Of a stretch of 27,225 bases of DNA, positions 16,572-25,091 are shown one piece after another. This DNA is from CAZTAR01 sp043813895 (GTDB taxonomy: Bacteria; Planctomycetota; Phycisphaerae; UBA1845; UTPLA1): the NCBI GenBank assembly GCA_043813895.1, contig JBDRKQ010000232.1:1-27225 (forward strand), given 5' to 3'. The notes beneath the pieces were generated by a model, which saw only the letters and a list, made by a program, of their open reading frames with translations, ran no database searches and had not been told where the DNA came from. Within the stretch, counting starts at the first letter, position 1. Each line of letters begins with the position of its first letter. The translations under genes and the position numbers were made by a program.

Positions 16572-18323
16572 ATGAAACACAACAGGGCAAACAAGGTCGC
16601 TCCGAGCAGGCGAAGTGCGATTCGACTTGAGGACAGCGTGAGGCTGTCACGGGAAATCCTGCACTGCGCGAACCGCGGCCTTCTCAGGGTAGAGTTCCTG
16701 CGTGAAGTCTCGAAGATGCTCATAGACTCGGCCGACTGTGACGCGATCGAGGTCCGGCTGAATGACGGCGATCTGCATTATCGTTGGGAGGCGACGCGGC
16801 ACCCGGAGAGCGGCGCCCGGTTCGATCTCGTCCGGTGGACCGTTTGCGATGATGGGAGGGTGATCCCCGCATCCCAGGAGGATTCAGACCTTGAGCGATT
16901 ATGCCGGAATGTTGCCGGTCAGCACTTTGACGCTTCGCTACCTTCCTTCACCCGCAATGGGAGTTTCTGGACCGGCGATGCCTGGCAATCATTGCCGCTG
17001 GGTGCGGATGCCGGACGCTTGTGTGTCGGCGGGCATTACCGATCGCTCGCCATAATCCGTTTCTTCGTAGACGAGCACACGATTGGCCTTCTGCACATTA
17101 AGAGCCAACGGCCAGACTGCTTCACGGAGGAAGGTCTGGAGTCGTTTGAGGGAATCGCCCAAGCGCTTGGGCTAGCGGTGGCGGACAGGCGCGCACAGGC
17201 GGCATTACGTGAACGGGTCAAGGAGTTGACGTGTTTGTACGGCATTGCCCAGGTAGCCGAAACGGAAGACACCACGTTAGAGGAGATGCTTCAACGAATC
17301 GTGAGTCTCCTCCCTCCCGCATGGCAGTACCCGGAGATCGCCGCAGCCCGAATCACACTCGACAGTAACACCTGCGAAACGCCCAGATTCCGCGACAGCA
17401 AGCACCGGCAGGCAGCAGAGATCGTTGTCGGTGACCGCCGTCGGGGTGTTGTCGAGGTCGTCTATTTAGAGGAGAGACCGGAGTTTGCAGTCAGTCCGTT
17501 TCTCACAGAGGAGGTGAATCTGATCGACGCCGTGGCCAGAGAGGTGGCCCAGATCGTCGAACGGAGTGAAGCGGAAGAAGTCAACTCGAAGCTCCAACAG
17601 CAACTGATCCACGCAGACCGTCTGGCGACGATCGGACAGTTGGCCGCTGGTGTGGCCCACGAACTAAACGAGCCCCTGGGCAGTATTCTGGGGTTCGCGC
17701 AGCTCATCCAGAAGTGCTCGGAGATCCCCGAGCAGGCGGAGCAGGACATCCAGAAGATCATCAAGGCATCCCTGTACACCCGGGAGGTGATCAAGAAGCT
17801 GCTGGTCTTCGCCCGGCAGATGCCTCCCAAGAAGGCTCAGGTCAATCTGAACCAAGTGGTTGAGGAAGGCATGTATTTCCTGGAAGCCCGATGTACAAAG
17901 GGGGGCATCAAGGTCATCCGTGAACTGGCGGCGGATCTTGCCGAGATTACTGCCGATCCCGCTCATCTGAACCAAGTTCTGGTCAATCTGGTCGTCAACG
18001 CCGTGCAGGCGATGCCCAACGGAGGAACGCTAACGATCAGGACGAAGGCGAGCAGTTCTTTCGTCTTGCTCATAGTGGAGGATACCGGCATTGGCATGAG
18101 TGAAGAAACACTCGAGAAAGCCTTTCTGCCGTTCTTCACGACGAAAGATGTGAACGAGGGTACGGGGCTCGGCTTGGCAGTGGTACACGGGATCGTCACC
18201 TCGCACGGCGGTTCGATTGACGTTGAGAGTGGGCCAGGCCAAGGCACGCAATTCAAGATCCGCCTGCCCGTGGTCGGGTCGGAAGCAACCCAAGGAACTG
18301 ATCAAGATGGCGCCCACGGCTGA
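16572..18323 (+). CDS. cytoplasmic GAF-type sensor histidine kinase
   Basis: 583 residues from the ATG at 16572 (a GTG at 16542 is an alternative). No membrane segment. The first ~215 residues form a GAF-like sensor (ending in FTEEGLESFEGIAQALGLAV), followed by a second GAF-like block (ERVKELTCLYGIAQVA, EMLQRIVSLLPPAW, IDAVAREVAQIVERS). The transmitter is complete: phosphoacceptor in GVAHELNEPLGS, N box NLVVNAVQAM, G1 DTGIGM, F box LPFFTTKD, G2 GTGLGLAVV. GAF domains bind small ligands, haem or iron-sulfur clusters; here several cysteines are scattered in the first GAF but no clear cluster motif. It overlaps the following NtrC-type regulator by 17 bases and so is its partner. The oxidoreductase operon lies just downstream. 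Confidence 0.9.
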   Translation: MKHNRANKVAPSRRSAIRLEDSVRLSREILHCANRGLLRVEFLREVSKMLIDSADCDAIEVRLNDGDLHYRWEATRHPESGARFDLVRWTVCDDGRVIPASQEDSDLERLCRNVAGQHFDASLPSFTRNGSFWTGDAWQSLPLGADAGRLCVGGHYRSLAIIRFFVDEHTIGLLHIKSQRPDCFTEEGLESFEGIAQALGLAVADRRAQAALRERVKELTCLYGIAQVAETEDTTLEEMLQRIVSLLPPAWQYPEIAAARITLDSNTCETPRFRDSKHRQAAEIVVGDRRRGVVEVVYLEERPEFAVSPFLTEEVNLIDAVAREVAQIVERSEAEEVNSKLQQQLIHADRLATIGQLAAGVAHELNEPLGSILGFAQLIQKCSEIPEQAEQDIQKIIKASLYTREVIKKLLVFARQMPPKKAQVNLNQVVEEGMYFLEARCTKGGIKVIRELAADLAEITADPAHLNQVLVNLVVNAVQAMPNGGTLTIRTKASSSFVLLIVEDTGIGMSEETLEKAFLPFFTTKDVNEGTGLGLAVVHGIVTSHGGSIDVESGPGQGTQFKIRLPVVGSEATQGTDQDGAHG

Positions 18324-19659
18324 GAAAGAACGCATCCTGGTTGTCGATGATGCCCCCGATACACTGGAGCTGATCCAGCGGAATCTCGCCGGCGCCGGGT
18401 ATCAGGTGTTCACCGCTCCGGGCGCGGCTGAGGCTATCCGAATTCTGGACAGCACGTCGATCGATCTGGTGATTACCGATCTGAAGATGCCCCAGATCAG
18501 CGGGTTGGACCTGGCTCGGCATGTCCGGGAGAACCTCAAGAAAACCGAGGTGATGATAATCACCGGTTACCCGACGATTCAGGATGCGGTGACGGTCGTC
18601 AAGCTGGGGGCTCAGGATTACCTGACCAAGCCCTTTACCGATGAGGAGTTGTTGTCGGCGGTCAGACGCGTCCTTGATGTGTTGAATGTTCGCCGCAACG
18701 CCGAGAACGGGGCGGATCAGTCGCCGCCGGCGTTGCCTGGTCTGATCGGCGAGTCCAGGGCCATGTGGAAGGTGTCTCAGGTGATCGGCAAGGTCGCTTC
18801 GGCCCAGGCCACAGTGTTGATCTCTGGCGAGAGCGGCACCGGCAAGGAGTTGGCCGCCAGGGCGATACACTACAGCAGCCCGCGGGCGTCGGCCCCGTTT
18901 GTGCCGGTCAATTGTGGGTCCATCCCGGAGGGCCTACTTGAAAGTGAACTGTTCGGGCACGTCAAGGGTGCGTTCACCGGCGCCGGCGAATCTCGTGCGG
19001 GCTTCTTCCAGACTGCCGACGGGGGGACTATCTTCCTCGACGAAATCGGCGACACAAGCTTATCCATGCAAGCTAAGCTGCTGCGCGTTCTCCAGAATGG
19101 GGAGATCAATATGGTCGGCTCGGCCCGTCCGCGGAATGTAGACGTATGGGTTCTGGCCGCAACCAACAAGGACCTCCGCACACTGGTCAAGAACGGCACC
19201 TTTCGCGAGGACCTGTTCTTCCGGCTGAACGTCATCAGAATCTTGATGCCGCCGCTGCGCGAGCGGGAAGACGACGTACTGCTGCTGGCCTCCCACTTCG
19301 CCGCGAAGTTCGCCGAGGAACTTGGCAGGCCCGCCCCGCGTTTCTCCGACCAGGCCTTACAGGTCTTGAGAAACTACTCCTGGCCCGGCAATGTGCGCGA
19401 GCTGGAGAACCTCATTCGGCGCTTGGTTGTGATGACCGACGGCGAGGTGCTCGAGATCCCCGACCTGCCCTCGATGATGCGTTTCTCCGTGGCCCGGGAG
19501 GTGGGCCTGGATCGAACCCTGGCCGAGGTCGAGGCGGAGCACATTCGCAACGTTCTGGCCAGCGTGGGCGGTAACAAGACGCGCGCGGCGGAGGTTCTCG
19601 GCATCGACCGCAAGACGCTGCGAGAGAAACTTAAGCTCCACGAATCCAAGCAGGCCTGA
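18307..19659 (+). CDS. NtrC-family sigma-54-dependent response regulator
   Basis: 450 residues. Receiver domain 8-125 (phospho-Asp D58 in VITDLKMP), AAA+ domain with Walker A GESGTGKE (~174), canonical sigma-54 loop GAFTGA (~222), Walker B GGTIFLDEI, WPGNVRELENL, and a C-terminal Fis-type helix-turn-helix (GGNKTRAAEVLGIDRKTLREKL). The ATG at 18307 has AGGAA ten bases upstream and lies inside the 3' end of the kinase gene; the longer frame from 18217 starts with TTG and is unlikely. Its most evident target is the sigma-54-like promoter at 19864, about 200 bases downstream of its stop, which would drive the five-gene oxidoreductase operon. Confidence 0.95.
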   Translation: MAPTAEKERILVVDDAPDTLELIQRNLAGAGYQVFTAPGAAEAIRILDSTSIDLVITDLKMPQISGLDLARHVRENLKKTEVMIITGYPTIQDAVTVVKLGAQDYLTKPFTDEELLSAVRRVLDVLNVRRNAENGADQSPPALPGLIGESRAMWKVSQVIGKVASAQATVLISGESGTGKELAARAIHYSSPRASAPFVPVNCGSIPEGLLESELFGHVKGAFTGAGESRAGFFQTADGGTIFLDEIGDTSLSMQAKLLRVLQNGEINMVGSARPRNVDVWVLAATNKDLRTLVKNGTFREDLFFRLNVIRILMPPLREREDDVLLLASHFAAKFAEELGRPAPRFSDQALQVLRNYSWPGNVRELENLIRRLVVMTDGEVLEIPDLPSMMRFSVAREVGLDRTLAEVEAEHIRNVLASVGGNKTRAAEVLGIDRKTLREKLKLHESKQA

Positions 19660-19680
19660 ATCGCCCCACGCCGGGGCGAT
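19660..19680 (+). terminator. stem-loop after the NtrC-type regulator
   Basis: ATCGCCCC (19660-19667), loop ACGCC, GGGGCGAT (19673-19680): a perfect 8-bp GC-rich stem starting right after the stop codon. There is no U-tract, so termination would be weak or factor-assisted; it may instead protect the mRNA end. Confidence 0.5.
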
Positions 19681-19863
19681 TCGCCCCGGTGGTTCAAAAC
19701 TCCCCGGCCCTTAAGCACATCTCCACGCTTCGAGTCAGCACACCAATCTCGGCCATAGACGGTGCTAGCGGTCGACGTATCCTCTTGGTCCTGGTTGACT
19801 TAGACCCCGATCGATTCGCGTCTCAGATCACTCCGAAGAGCCAATCGGCCTGCATTCTGGCTC

Positions 19864-19879
19864 TGGCACGGCAGCTGCA
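19864..19879 (+). promoter_or_regulatory. sigma-54 promoter candidate of the oxidoreductase operon
   Basis: TGGCACGGCAGCTGCA has a perfect -24 element (TGGCAC) and -12 CTGCA (consensus TTGCW) with GG-N10-GC spacing. The start site would be near 19890, about 68 bases before the first gene (19958). The region 19690-19860 has room for activator sites but I see no clear repeated palindrome. Confidence 0.7.
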
Positions 19880-19957
19880 ATGACTACTCACGGGCGTGGC
19901 GGTCTGCTCGCTTGGGCAGACACACCTCCCGCCGAACACACAAAGGAGATCGGCACC

Positions 19958-20257
19958 ATGCAAGCGATCAATGGAACTGGTGGACTCTGTATGACATGCA
20001 ACAACGCTCCAACCTGCTTCCATCACGCCAGAAGGGGACCGGCGTTGTTCTGTGAACTGTTTGACAACTACGCACCGCCCGTCGTGCAGGCCCGCGTGGC
20101 GATGGCTCCGCCATCTACAGCCCCATCGATCAGAGACCGCACGGCCGAAGAGGAGGCCGCCGAGTACACGGGACTGTGCATGAACTGTGAGAATCGCCGG
20201 ATCTGTGGGCACTCGAAGCCTGAAGGGGGCATCTGGCATTGCGAAGATTACAGGTAG
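19958..20257 (+). CDS. small protein with two Cys4 (zinc- or Fe-S-binding) repeats
   Basis: 99 residues from the ATG at 19958, which has AAGGAG 9 bases upstream; a longer frame from 19880 would begin before the predicted transcription start. Two related modules are visible: GLCMTCNNAPTC with a later FCELFDNY near the N-terminus, and GLCMNCENRRIC with a later WHCEDYR at the C-terminus. Each has the pattern C-x2-C-x5-C-x(10-11)-C-E, fit for one zinc ion or an iron-sulfur cluster. The linker between them is proline- and alanine-rich. I do not recognise a named family. It is the first gene of the operon and may be an assembly factor, electron carrier or regulatory subunit of the oxidoreductase. 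Confidence 0.8.
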   Translation: MQAINGTGGLCMTCNNAPTCFHHARRGPALFCELFDNYAPPVVQARVAMAPPSTAPSIRDRTAEEEAAEYTGLCMNCENRRICGHSKPEGGIWHCEDYR

Positions 20258-20323
20258 TTTACGCGACATCCAGCGACAAGTGCGACGCGATAAGAACAAG
20301 ACGTCTCTGCGCGAAAGAAACCG

Positions 20324-21169
20324 ATGAAAACTGAAATCCTGGGCATTCTCGACAAGCATGAGAAAGATCGAAGTGGGCTCATTTCGATTCTTGAGGACAT
20401 CCAGGCGGAATACAGCTATCTGCCCGCCGAGGCGCTGAAGCTGGTGGCCGACACGACAGGTCGCTCGCTGGTTGACATCTACGGCGTGGCAACGTTCTAC
20501 AAGTCGTTCAGCCTGAAGCCTCGCGGCGAGCATCTCTGCTCGGTTTGCACGGGCACCGCCTGCCACGTTCGCGGGGCACCGACTGTTGCGAGGGAGTTCG
20601 AGCGTCAACTGGGGGTCGGTGCCGGTGAGACGACCCCGAACAATGAGTTCACACTGGAGACGGTAAACTGCCTGGGGGCTTGTGCGTTGGGTCCGGTTGC
20701 CGTCGTGGACGGTCACTATTTCTCCAACGTCAGATCCACACGGGTCAAGGAGATCATCGAGAAGACGCACGCAGGCCTCGACGACGCCGAGATCAAGGCG
20801 GACCGGCGCGTTTACCTCCTTACGGTCAGTTGCTCGCGGTGTAACCACAGTCTGATGGAGCCGGATCACCTGATCGACGGCTCGCCGTCTATCCGTGTGA
20901 CGGCATCCTTCGAGCGAAAGCATGGCTGGCTTCGTTTGTCTTCCCTTTACGGCAGCTTCACAGTCGAATCCAAGTATCCGATCCGAACGGACACCGTGCT
21001 GGATCTTTTCTGCCCACACTGCCATGCGGAGCTCAAAGGCGCCACGAGTTGCCCGCTCTGTTCTGCGCCAATGGTCTCCATGATCGTTCGAGCGGGGGGA
21101 ATTGTGCAGATTTGCTCGCGGCGCGGGTGTAAAGGGCACATGTTGGACTTGGAAGGTAGTGGCTATTGA
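20324..21169 (+). CDS. NuoE/HndA-like [2Fe-2S] subunit with zinc-ribbon-like C-terminal extension
   Basis: 281 residues, nearly twice the usual ~160. Residues 1-150 are a NuoE/HydC-type thioredoxin-like [2Fe-2S] protein: YSYLPAEALKLVAD, IYGVATFYKSFSL, cluster ligands C75-x4-C80 and C116-x3-C120 in CTGTACHVRG and NCLGACALGPV. Such subunits take part in NADH-linked electron transfer with a NuoF-like partner. Residues 160-281 are an unusual tail with four cysteine pairs (C170/C173, C230/C233, C243/C246, C264/C269; CSRC, CPHC, CPLC), which look like zinc-ribbon knuckles. It is followed 54 bases later by the NuoF-GltD gene, its expected partner. Confidence 0.9.
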   Translation: MKTEILGILDKHEKDRSGLISILEDIQAEYSYLPAEALKLVADTTGRSLVDIYGVATFYKSFSLKPRGEHLCSVCTGTACHVRGAPTVAREFERQLGVGAGETTPNNEFTLETVNCLGACALGPVAVVDGHYFSNVRSTRVKEIIEKTHAGLDDAEIKADRRVYLLTVSCSRCNHSLMEPDHLIDGSPSIRVTASFERKHGWLRLSSLYGSFTVESKYPIRTDTVLDLFCPHCHAELKGATSCPLCSAPMVSMIVRAGGIVQICSRRGCKGHMLDLEGSGY

Positions 21170-21223
21170 CCGTCGTTTTCGGCCCTGTAGCGCGAGACAA
21201 ATCGGTCCACTAAGGATAACGAA

Positions 21224-24200
21224 ATGCCGAGGTTATGTTCCGTAGATGAGCTGAGAGAACTGCGAGACATTATCCGCGCTGATGTTGGCAAGAGCAGATC
21301 TCGGATAGTCATTTGCGCCGGCACGGCTTGCCAGGCCAGCGGCTCAAATGACATTCTTCGGATTGCCAAGAGACATATCATGGACAAGGGCTTGATCGAC
21401 AAGATCGCCCTTCGGATCACGGGTTGCCAAGGCTTCTGTGAAATGGGCCCATTCATTCTCACCGAACCACAGAACGCTTTCTACACCAAAGTGCAGATTG
21501 AAGATGTCCCGAGGATCATTGATGCAGTGCTCGCGGACGAATATGTGGAAGACCTGCTGTATCAGGACCCGGTCACAGGGGAGAGATATTATAGCCACGA
21601 CGACATTCCGTTCTTCAAGAATCAGCAACGTACTCTCTTGGAGATGAACCAGAACATAGACCCAATCAGGATCTACAACTATATCTCTGAGGGAGGTTAC
21701 ATCGCCCTCGAACGTGCGTTATCTGAGCAGAATCCTGAGTGGGTTGTGAAGGAAGTCAAGGCATCAGGCCTGCGCGGACGCGGGGGAGCTGGCTTCCCCA
21801 CCGGCTTGAAATGGGAAATGTTGGCCAAGCAGCGGAACGGGCAGCGCAAGTTTCTCGTCTGTAACGCGGACGAGGGTGATCCGGGCGCCTACATGGACCG
21901 CAGTATTCTCGAAGGTAATCCGCACAGCATCATCGAGGGAATGATCATCGGCGCCTACGGGACGAGGGCTACGGAAGGCGTGTTCTACGTACGCAATGAG
22001 TATCCGTTGGCCATCAAGCACCTCATCATCGCCCTGCGGCAGTGCCGTGACTTCGGGCTGCTGGGAGAGGATATCCTCGGAAGCGGCTTCTCGTTCGACA
22101 TCAAGCTTGTCAGAGGCGCCGGTGCGTTTGTATGCGGCGAGGAAACCGCCTTGATCCGCTCCATAGAGGGCAAGATGGGCGAGCCGCGCCAACGCCCGCC
22201 CTTCCCAGTGCAGAAAGGCATCGAGGGCAAGCCCACCGCCATCAATAACGTCGAAACCTGGGCCAACATCCCGCTCATTTTCAGGCTGGGCGCTGCCGAG
22301 TTCGCAAAGATTGGGACCAAGGGCAATTCGGGGAGCAAAGTCTTCAGCCTTGTGGGAAAGATCAAGAACACCGGCTTGGTCGAGGTCCCCATGGGTATCA
22401 CCATCGGGGAGGTTGTCTACGACATCGGCGGCGGACCGTCCGGCAAGGCGAAGATCAAGGCTGTGCAAACCGGCGGACCGTCCGGCGGGTGCATACCTGC
22501 AAGCAGGTTCGATCTGCCTATCGACTATGACAGTCTGGCCGAGGCAGGCTCGATTATGGGTTCCGGCGGCATGATCGTCATGGACGAGAACACCTGCATG
22601 GTCGATGTCGCCAAGTACTTCATGAACTTCCTCAAGAGCGAGTCGTGCGGCAAGTGTTACACCTGCCGCAAGGGCACGCAGAGGATGTACGAGATCCTCG
22701 ACGATATTTCGAAAGGGAAGGGGACACTCGAACATCTGGACCTGCTGGAAGAGCTGGCGCTGGTCGTCAAGGACACGACCATGTGCGGTCTGGGTCAAAC
22801 GGCGTCGAACCCGGTTCTGTCCACGCTGCGGTATTTCCGTCATGAGTACGAGGAGCACATCCGCGACAAGAGATGCAAGGCCTTCGTTTGCAGCGAACTG
22901 GTCGGGGCTCCGTGCCAGGCCGCGTGTCCCATAGACACGGAGGCGTGGCGTTACGTAGCTCACATAGCGCGGGGCGAATACAAAGAGGCCTACCAGGTCA
23001 TTAGAGATGCCAACCCTTTCCCCTCGGTTTGTGCGCGGGTCTGCTCTCATCCATGTGAGAGTCAGTGCCGAAGCGGCACAGCAGGGACTGCTCCCATTGC
23101 GATTCGTGCCTTGAAGCGGTTTGTGACCGATCGCGTGGATCCATCGGCCTACCGGCCGAGAAGAGAAGCGAAGGCAAACGGCGACGCGTCCAGGGTTGCC
23201 ATTGTCGGCTCCGGTCCAGCCGGACTTACCGCCGCTCATTACCTTTCTCTAGCCGGACATAAGCCAACGGTTTTCGAGGCGGATGACCGACCGGGCGGGA
23301 TGTTGGTCAGTGGAATCCCCGCATACCGACTTCCTCGCGATACGCTGCGAAAGGAGATCGAATCGCTCCTCGACGAGAACATCACACTGAAATGCAGCAC
23401 ATCACTGGGCCGCGACATAACGATCGACGGCCTGTTCACGGATGGATTCAAGGCCGTCTTCCTGGCCATGGGTGCGCACAAGAGTCGAAAGCTGAACCTC
23501 AAAGGTGAAGACATCGATGGAGTGTACCCGGCCATACAGTTTCTCAAGGATTTCAACCTTCGCGGTAAGACGGTTGCCAAAGGTCGGGTCGGTGTGATTG
23601 GCGGAGGAGACAGTGCCGTGGATGCCGCCGGCGTGGCCTTGCGTCAGGGCGGCGTCGAAAGCGCCACGATCTTCTATCGCCGTACGCGGGAGGAAATGCC
23701 TGCTCAAGACAAGGACATTGAAGCGGTCCTTGAAGAAGGCGTCAAGTTGGAGACGCTCATGACTCCCGTGCGAATCCTGACCGACAAGGGGCGTCTTGCG
23801 GGAGTCGAATGTATCAAGAATCGGTTGGGTGATGTCGATTCGAGCGGCAGGCGGCGACCTGTTCCTATACCGGGAACGGAACACGTCACACTCTTGGACA
23901 CTCTAATCGTCACCATTGGTGATGTCCCCGACATTGACTACATCACTTCGATGGGCGTCGAGGTGACCGACTGGGGAACAATGAAGATTGATAGGGAGAC
24001 TCTGTCAACCAACCAGCCGGGGGTGTTTGCCGGAGGAGACGTGGTTACCGGGCCCAACACCGTTGTTGAGGCCATTGCCGCCGGGAAGAAGGCTGCCTTG
24101 ATGATCGGCCGTTATTTACGGGGAGAGGAGTTGAGGCAGCCAAGTGCGGCCCAACTGCCCGGTATTTACGTTCAGCCGGTTTCACTGAACGAGGAAGATC

Positions 24201-24397
24201 TCGCTGACGCCGACAGGGCCTACCCACCTGTCGTCATCCCAGCATTGCGGAAGGAGAGCTTCAGAGAAGTGGAGTTGTCGCTCTCCGTCGAGGACGCAAC
24301 CAAGGAGGCCCGCCGATGCCTACGGTGTGACCTGGAGTTCACTCAGCCAGAAGAAGACAAGACCGAGTGCCCAGCCACCATCGGAGGAGCAGCATGA
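21224..24397 (+). CDS. NuoF-like NADH/FMN subunit fused to GltD-like FAD oxidoreductase
   Basis: 1057 residues. Order: thioredoxin-like [2Fe-2S] domain (C31, C36, C68, C72; GCQGFCEMGP), NuoF core with the NADH/FMN glycine-rich loop GLRGRGGAGFPTGLKW (~184) and NADEGDPGAYMDR, SLBB, and the [4Fe-4S] site SCGKCYTCRKGTQRM (~472) with a later C in TTMCGLGQTA. Then a GltD/NfnB/DPD-type half from ~550: cysteine motifs PCQAACPID and CARVCSHPCESQC, FAD loop VGSGPAGLTAAHYL (~657), NADPH loop IGGGDSAVDAA (~790), and the closing GGDVVTGPNTVVEAIAAG. So one polypeptide can bind NAD(H), FMN, FAD and NAD(P)H plus several clusters. AAGGA lies 7 bases before the ATG; its stop overlaps the next start (ATGA). Similar fusions are known among soluble NAD(P)H-linked or bifurcating oxidoreductases; the acceptor is unknown. 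Confidence 0.93.
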   Translation: MPRLCSVDELRELRDIIRADVGKSRSRIVICAGTACQASGSNDILRIAKRHIMDKGLIDKIALRITGCQGFCEMGPFILTEPQNAFYTKVQIEDVPRIIDAVLADEYVEDLLYQDPVTGERYYSHDDIPFFKNQQRTLLEMNQNIDPIRIYNYISEGGYIALERALSEQNPEWVVKEVKASGLRGRGGAGFPTGLKWEMLAKQRNGQRKFLVCNADEGDPGAYMDRSILEGNPHSIIEGMIIGAYGTRATEGVFYVRNEYPLAIKHLIIALRQCRDFGLLGEDILGSGFSFDIKLVRGAGAFVCGEETALIRSIEGKMGEPRQRPPFPVQKGIEGKPTAINNVETWANIPLIFRLGAAEFAKIGTKGNSGSKVFSLVGKIKNTGLVEVPMGITIGEVVYDIGGGPSGKAKIKAVQTGGPSGGCIPASRFDLPIDYDSLAEAGSIMGSGGMIVMDENTCMVDVAKYFMNFLKSESCGKCYTCRKGTQRMYEILDDISKGKGTLEHLDLLEELALVVKDTTMCGLGQTASNPVLSTLRYFRHEYEEHIRDKRCKAFVCSELVGAPCQAACPIDTEAWRYVAHIARGEYKEAYQVIRDANPFPSVCARVCSHPCESQCRSGTAGTAPIAIRALKRFVTDRVDPSAYRPRREAKANGDASRVAIVGSGPAGLTAAHYLSLAGHKPTVFEADDRPGGMLVSGIPAYRLPRDTLRKEIESLLDENITLKCSTSLGRDITIDGLFTDGFKAVFLAMGAHKSRKLNLKGEDIDGVYPAIQFLKDFNLRGKTVAKGRVGVIGGGDSAVDAAGVALRQGGVESATIFYRRTREEMPAQDKDIEAVLEEGVKLETLMTPVRILTDKGRLAGVECIKNRLGDVDSSGRRRPVPIPGTEHVTLLDTLIVTIGDVPDIDYITSMGVEVTDWGTMKIDRETLSTNQPGVFAGGDVVTGPNTVVEAIAAGKKAALMIGRYLRGEELRQPSAAQLPGIYVQPVSLNEEDLADADRAYPPVVIPALRKESFREVELSLSVEDATKEARRCLRCDLEFTQPEEDKTECPATIGGAA

Positions 24398-25071
24398 TAA
24401 ACCTAACAATCAACGACCTGAAAACCTCGGTTGAGAGAGGCACAACACTGCTTGAGGCCGCACGCTTCCTCAGCTTCCCGGTCCCGACGCTGTGCCACAT
24501 GGAGGGATTGTCGCCCTACGGCGCCTGTCGCTTGTGTGTGGTCGAGATCGGGGAAGGGCCGAAGGCGAAGCTGGTCAGTTCCTGCACCTATCCGGCAGAG
24601 GAAGGTCTGAAGGTGCGGACGGCTTCTTCGCGGGTCTTGCGGGCGCGCAAGATGATCCTGGAACTCCTGCTGGCCTCGTGTCCGCAGTCGAAGACGATCC
24701 AGGACCTGGCCTCTGCCCACGGCGTGCGCCAGCAGCGGTTCCGGCAGGAACACGAGAACTGCATCCTCTGCGGGTTGTGCGTGCGGATGTGCGAAGAGCA
24801 GATGATGGCCAAGGCCATCGGCTTCCGCGGGCGGGGAGAAACGCGCAGCATCGGAACGCCGTTCGACGTGAAGTCGGAAGTCTGCCGTCTCTGCGGGGGC
24901 TGCATGTACGTGTGTCCCGCATGCCAGCTTCGCTGCACCTATACCGAACCGGACAAGGCCATCTGCGGCGGCTGCGCCAACCTGAGCCCGCCTTGCGTCG
25001 AAAAAGAACAGTTCGACGACATGATGTGTTACATGACGCCCTGTGTTGCCTGTGAGATAGTCAAAGACTGA
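24394..25071 (+). CDS. NuoG/HoxU-like [2Fe-2S]/2x[4Fe-4S] subunit with extra Cys-rich tail
   Basis: 225 residues; ATG at 24394 with GGAGG upstream, four-base overlap with the NuoF-GltD gene. N-terminal plant-type [2Fe-2S] ferredoxin domain with C34, C45, C48, C64 (TLCHMEG, YGACRLCVVEI, SSCTYP). The His-Cys3 cluster site of NuoG is not recognisable: LLLASCPQSKTIQDLASAHG has a single cysteine. A two-cluster ferredoxin domain follows: C123/126/129/133 (CILCGLCVRMC) and C164/167/170/174 (CRLCGGCMYVC). The final ~50 residues add C177, C181, C191, C194, C201, C212, C217 and C220, more than the family needs, and may hold a further cluster or zinc. The protein likely wires the NuoEF-like diaphorase to the FMN protein encoded next. 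Confidence 0.9.
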   Translation: MINLTINDLKTSVERGTTLLEAARFLSFPVPTLCHMEGLSPYGACRLCVVEIGEGPKAKLVSSCTYPAEEGLKVRTASSRVLRARKMILELLLASCPQSKTIQDLASAHGVRQQRFRQEHENCILCGLCVRMCEEQMMAKAIGFRGRGETRSIGTPFDVKSEVCRLCGGCMYVCPACQLRCTYTEPDKAICGGCANLSPPCVEKEQFDDMMCYMTPCVACEIVKD

Positions 25072-25091
25072 CCAACGGAGGAAGAGACTCG

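Noticed and set aside
19823..21139. 438-codon minus-strand frame
   Set aside because: Overlaps the Cys-repeat gene and the NuoE-like gene in antisense; no family features.
21764..23239. 491-codon minus-strand frame
   Set aside because: Antisense to the NuoF-GltD gene, which has unmistakable motifs throughout; no domain seen in the antisense reading.
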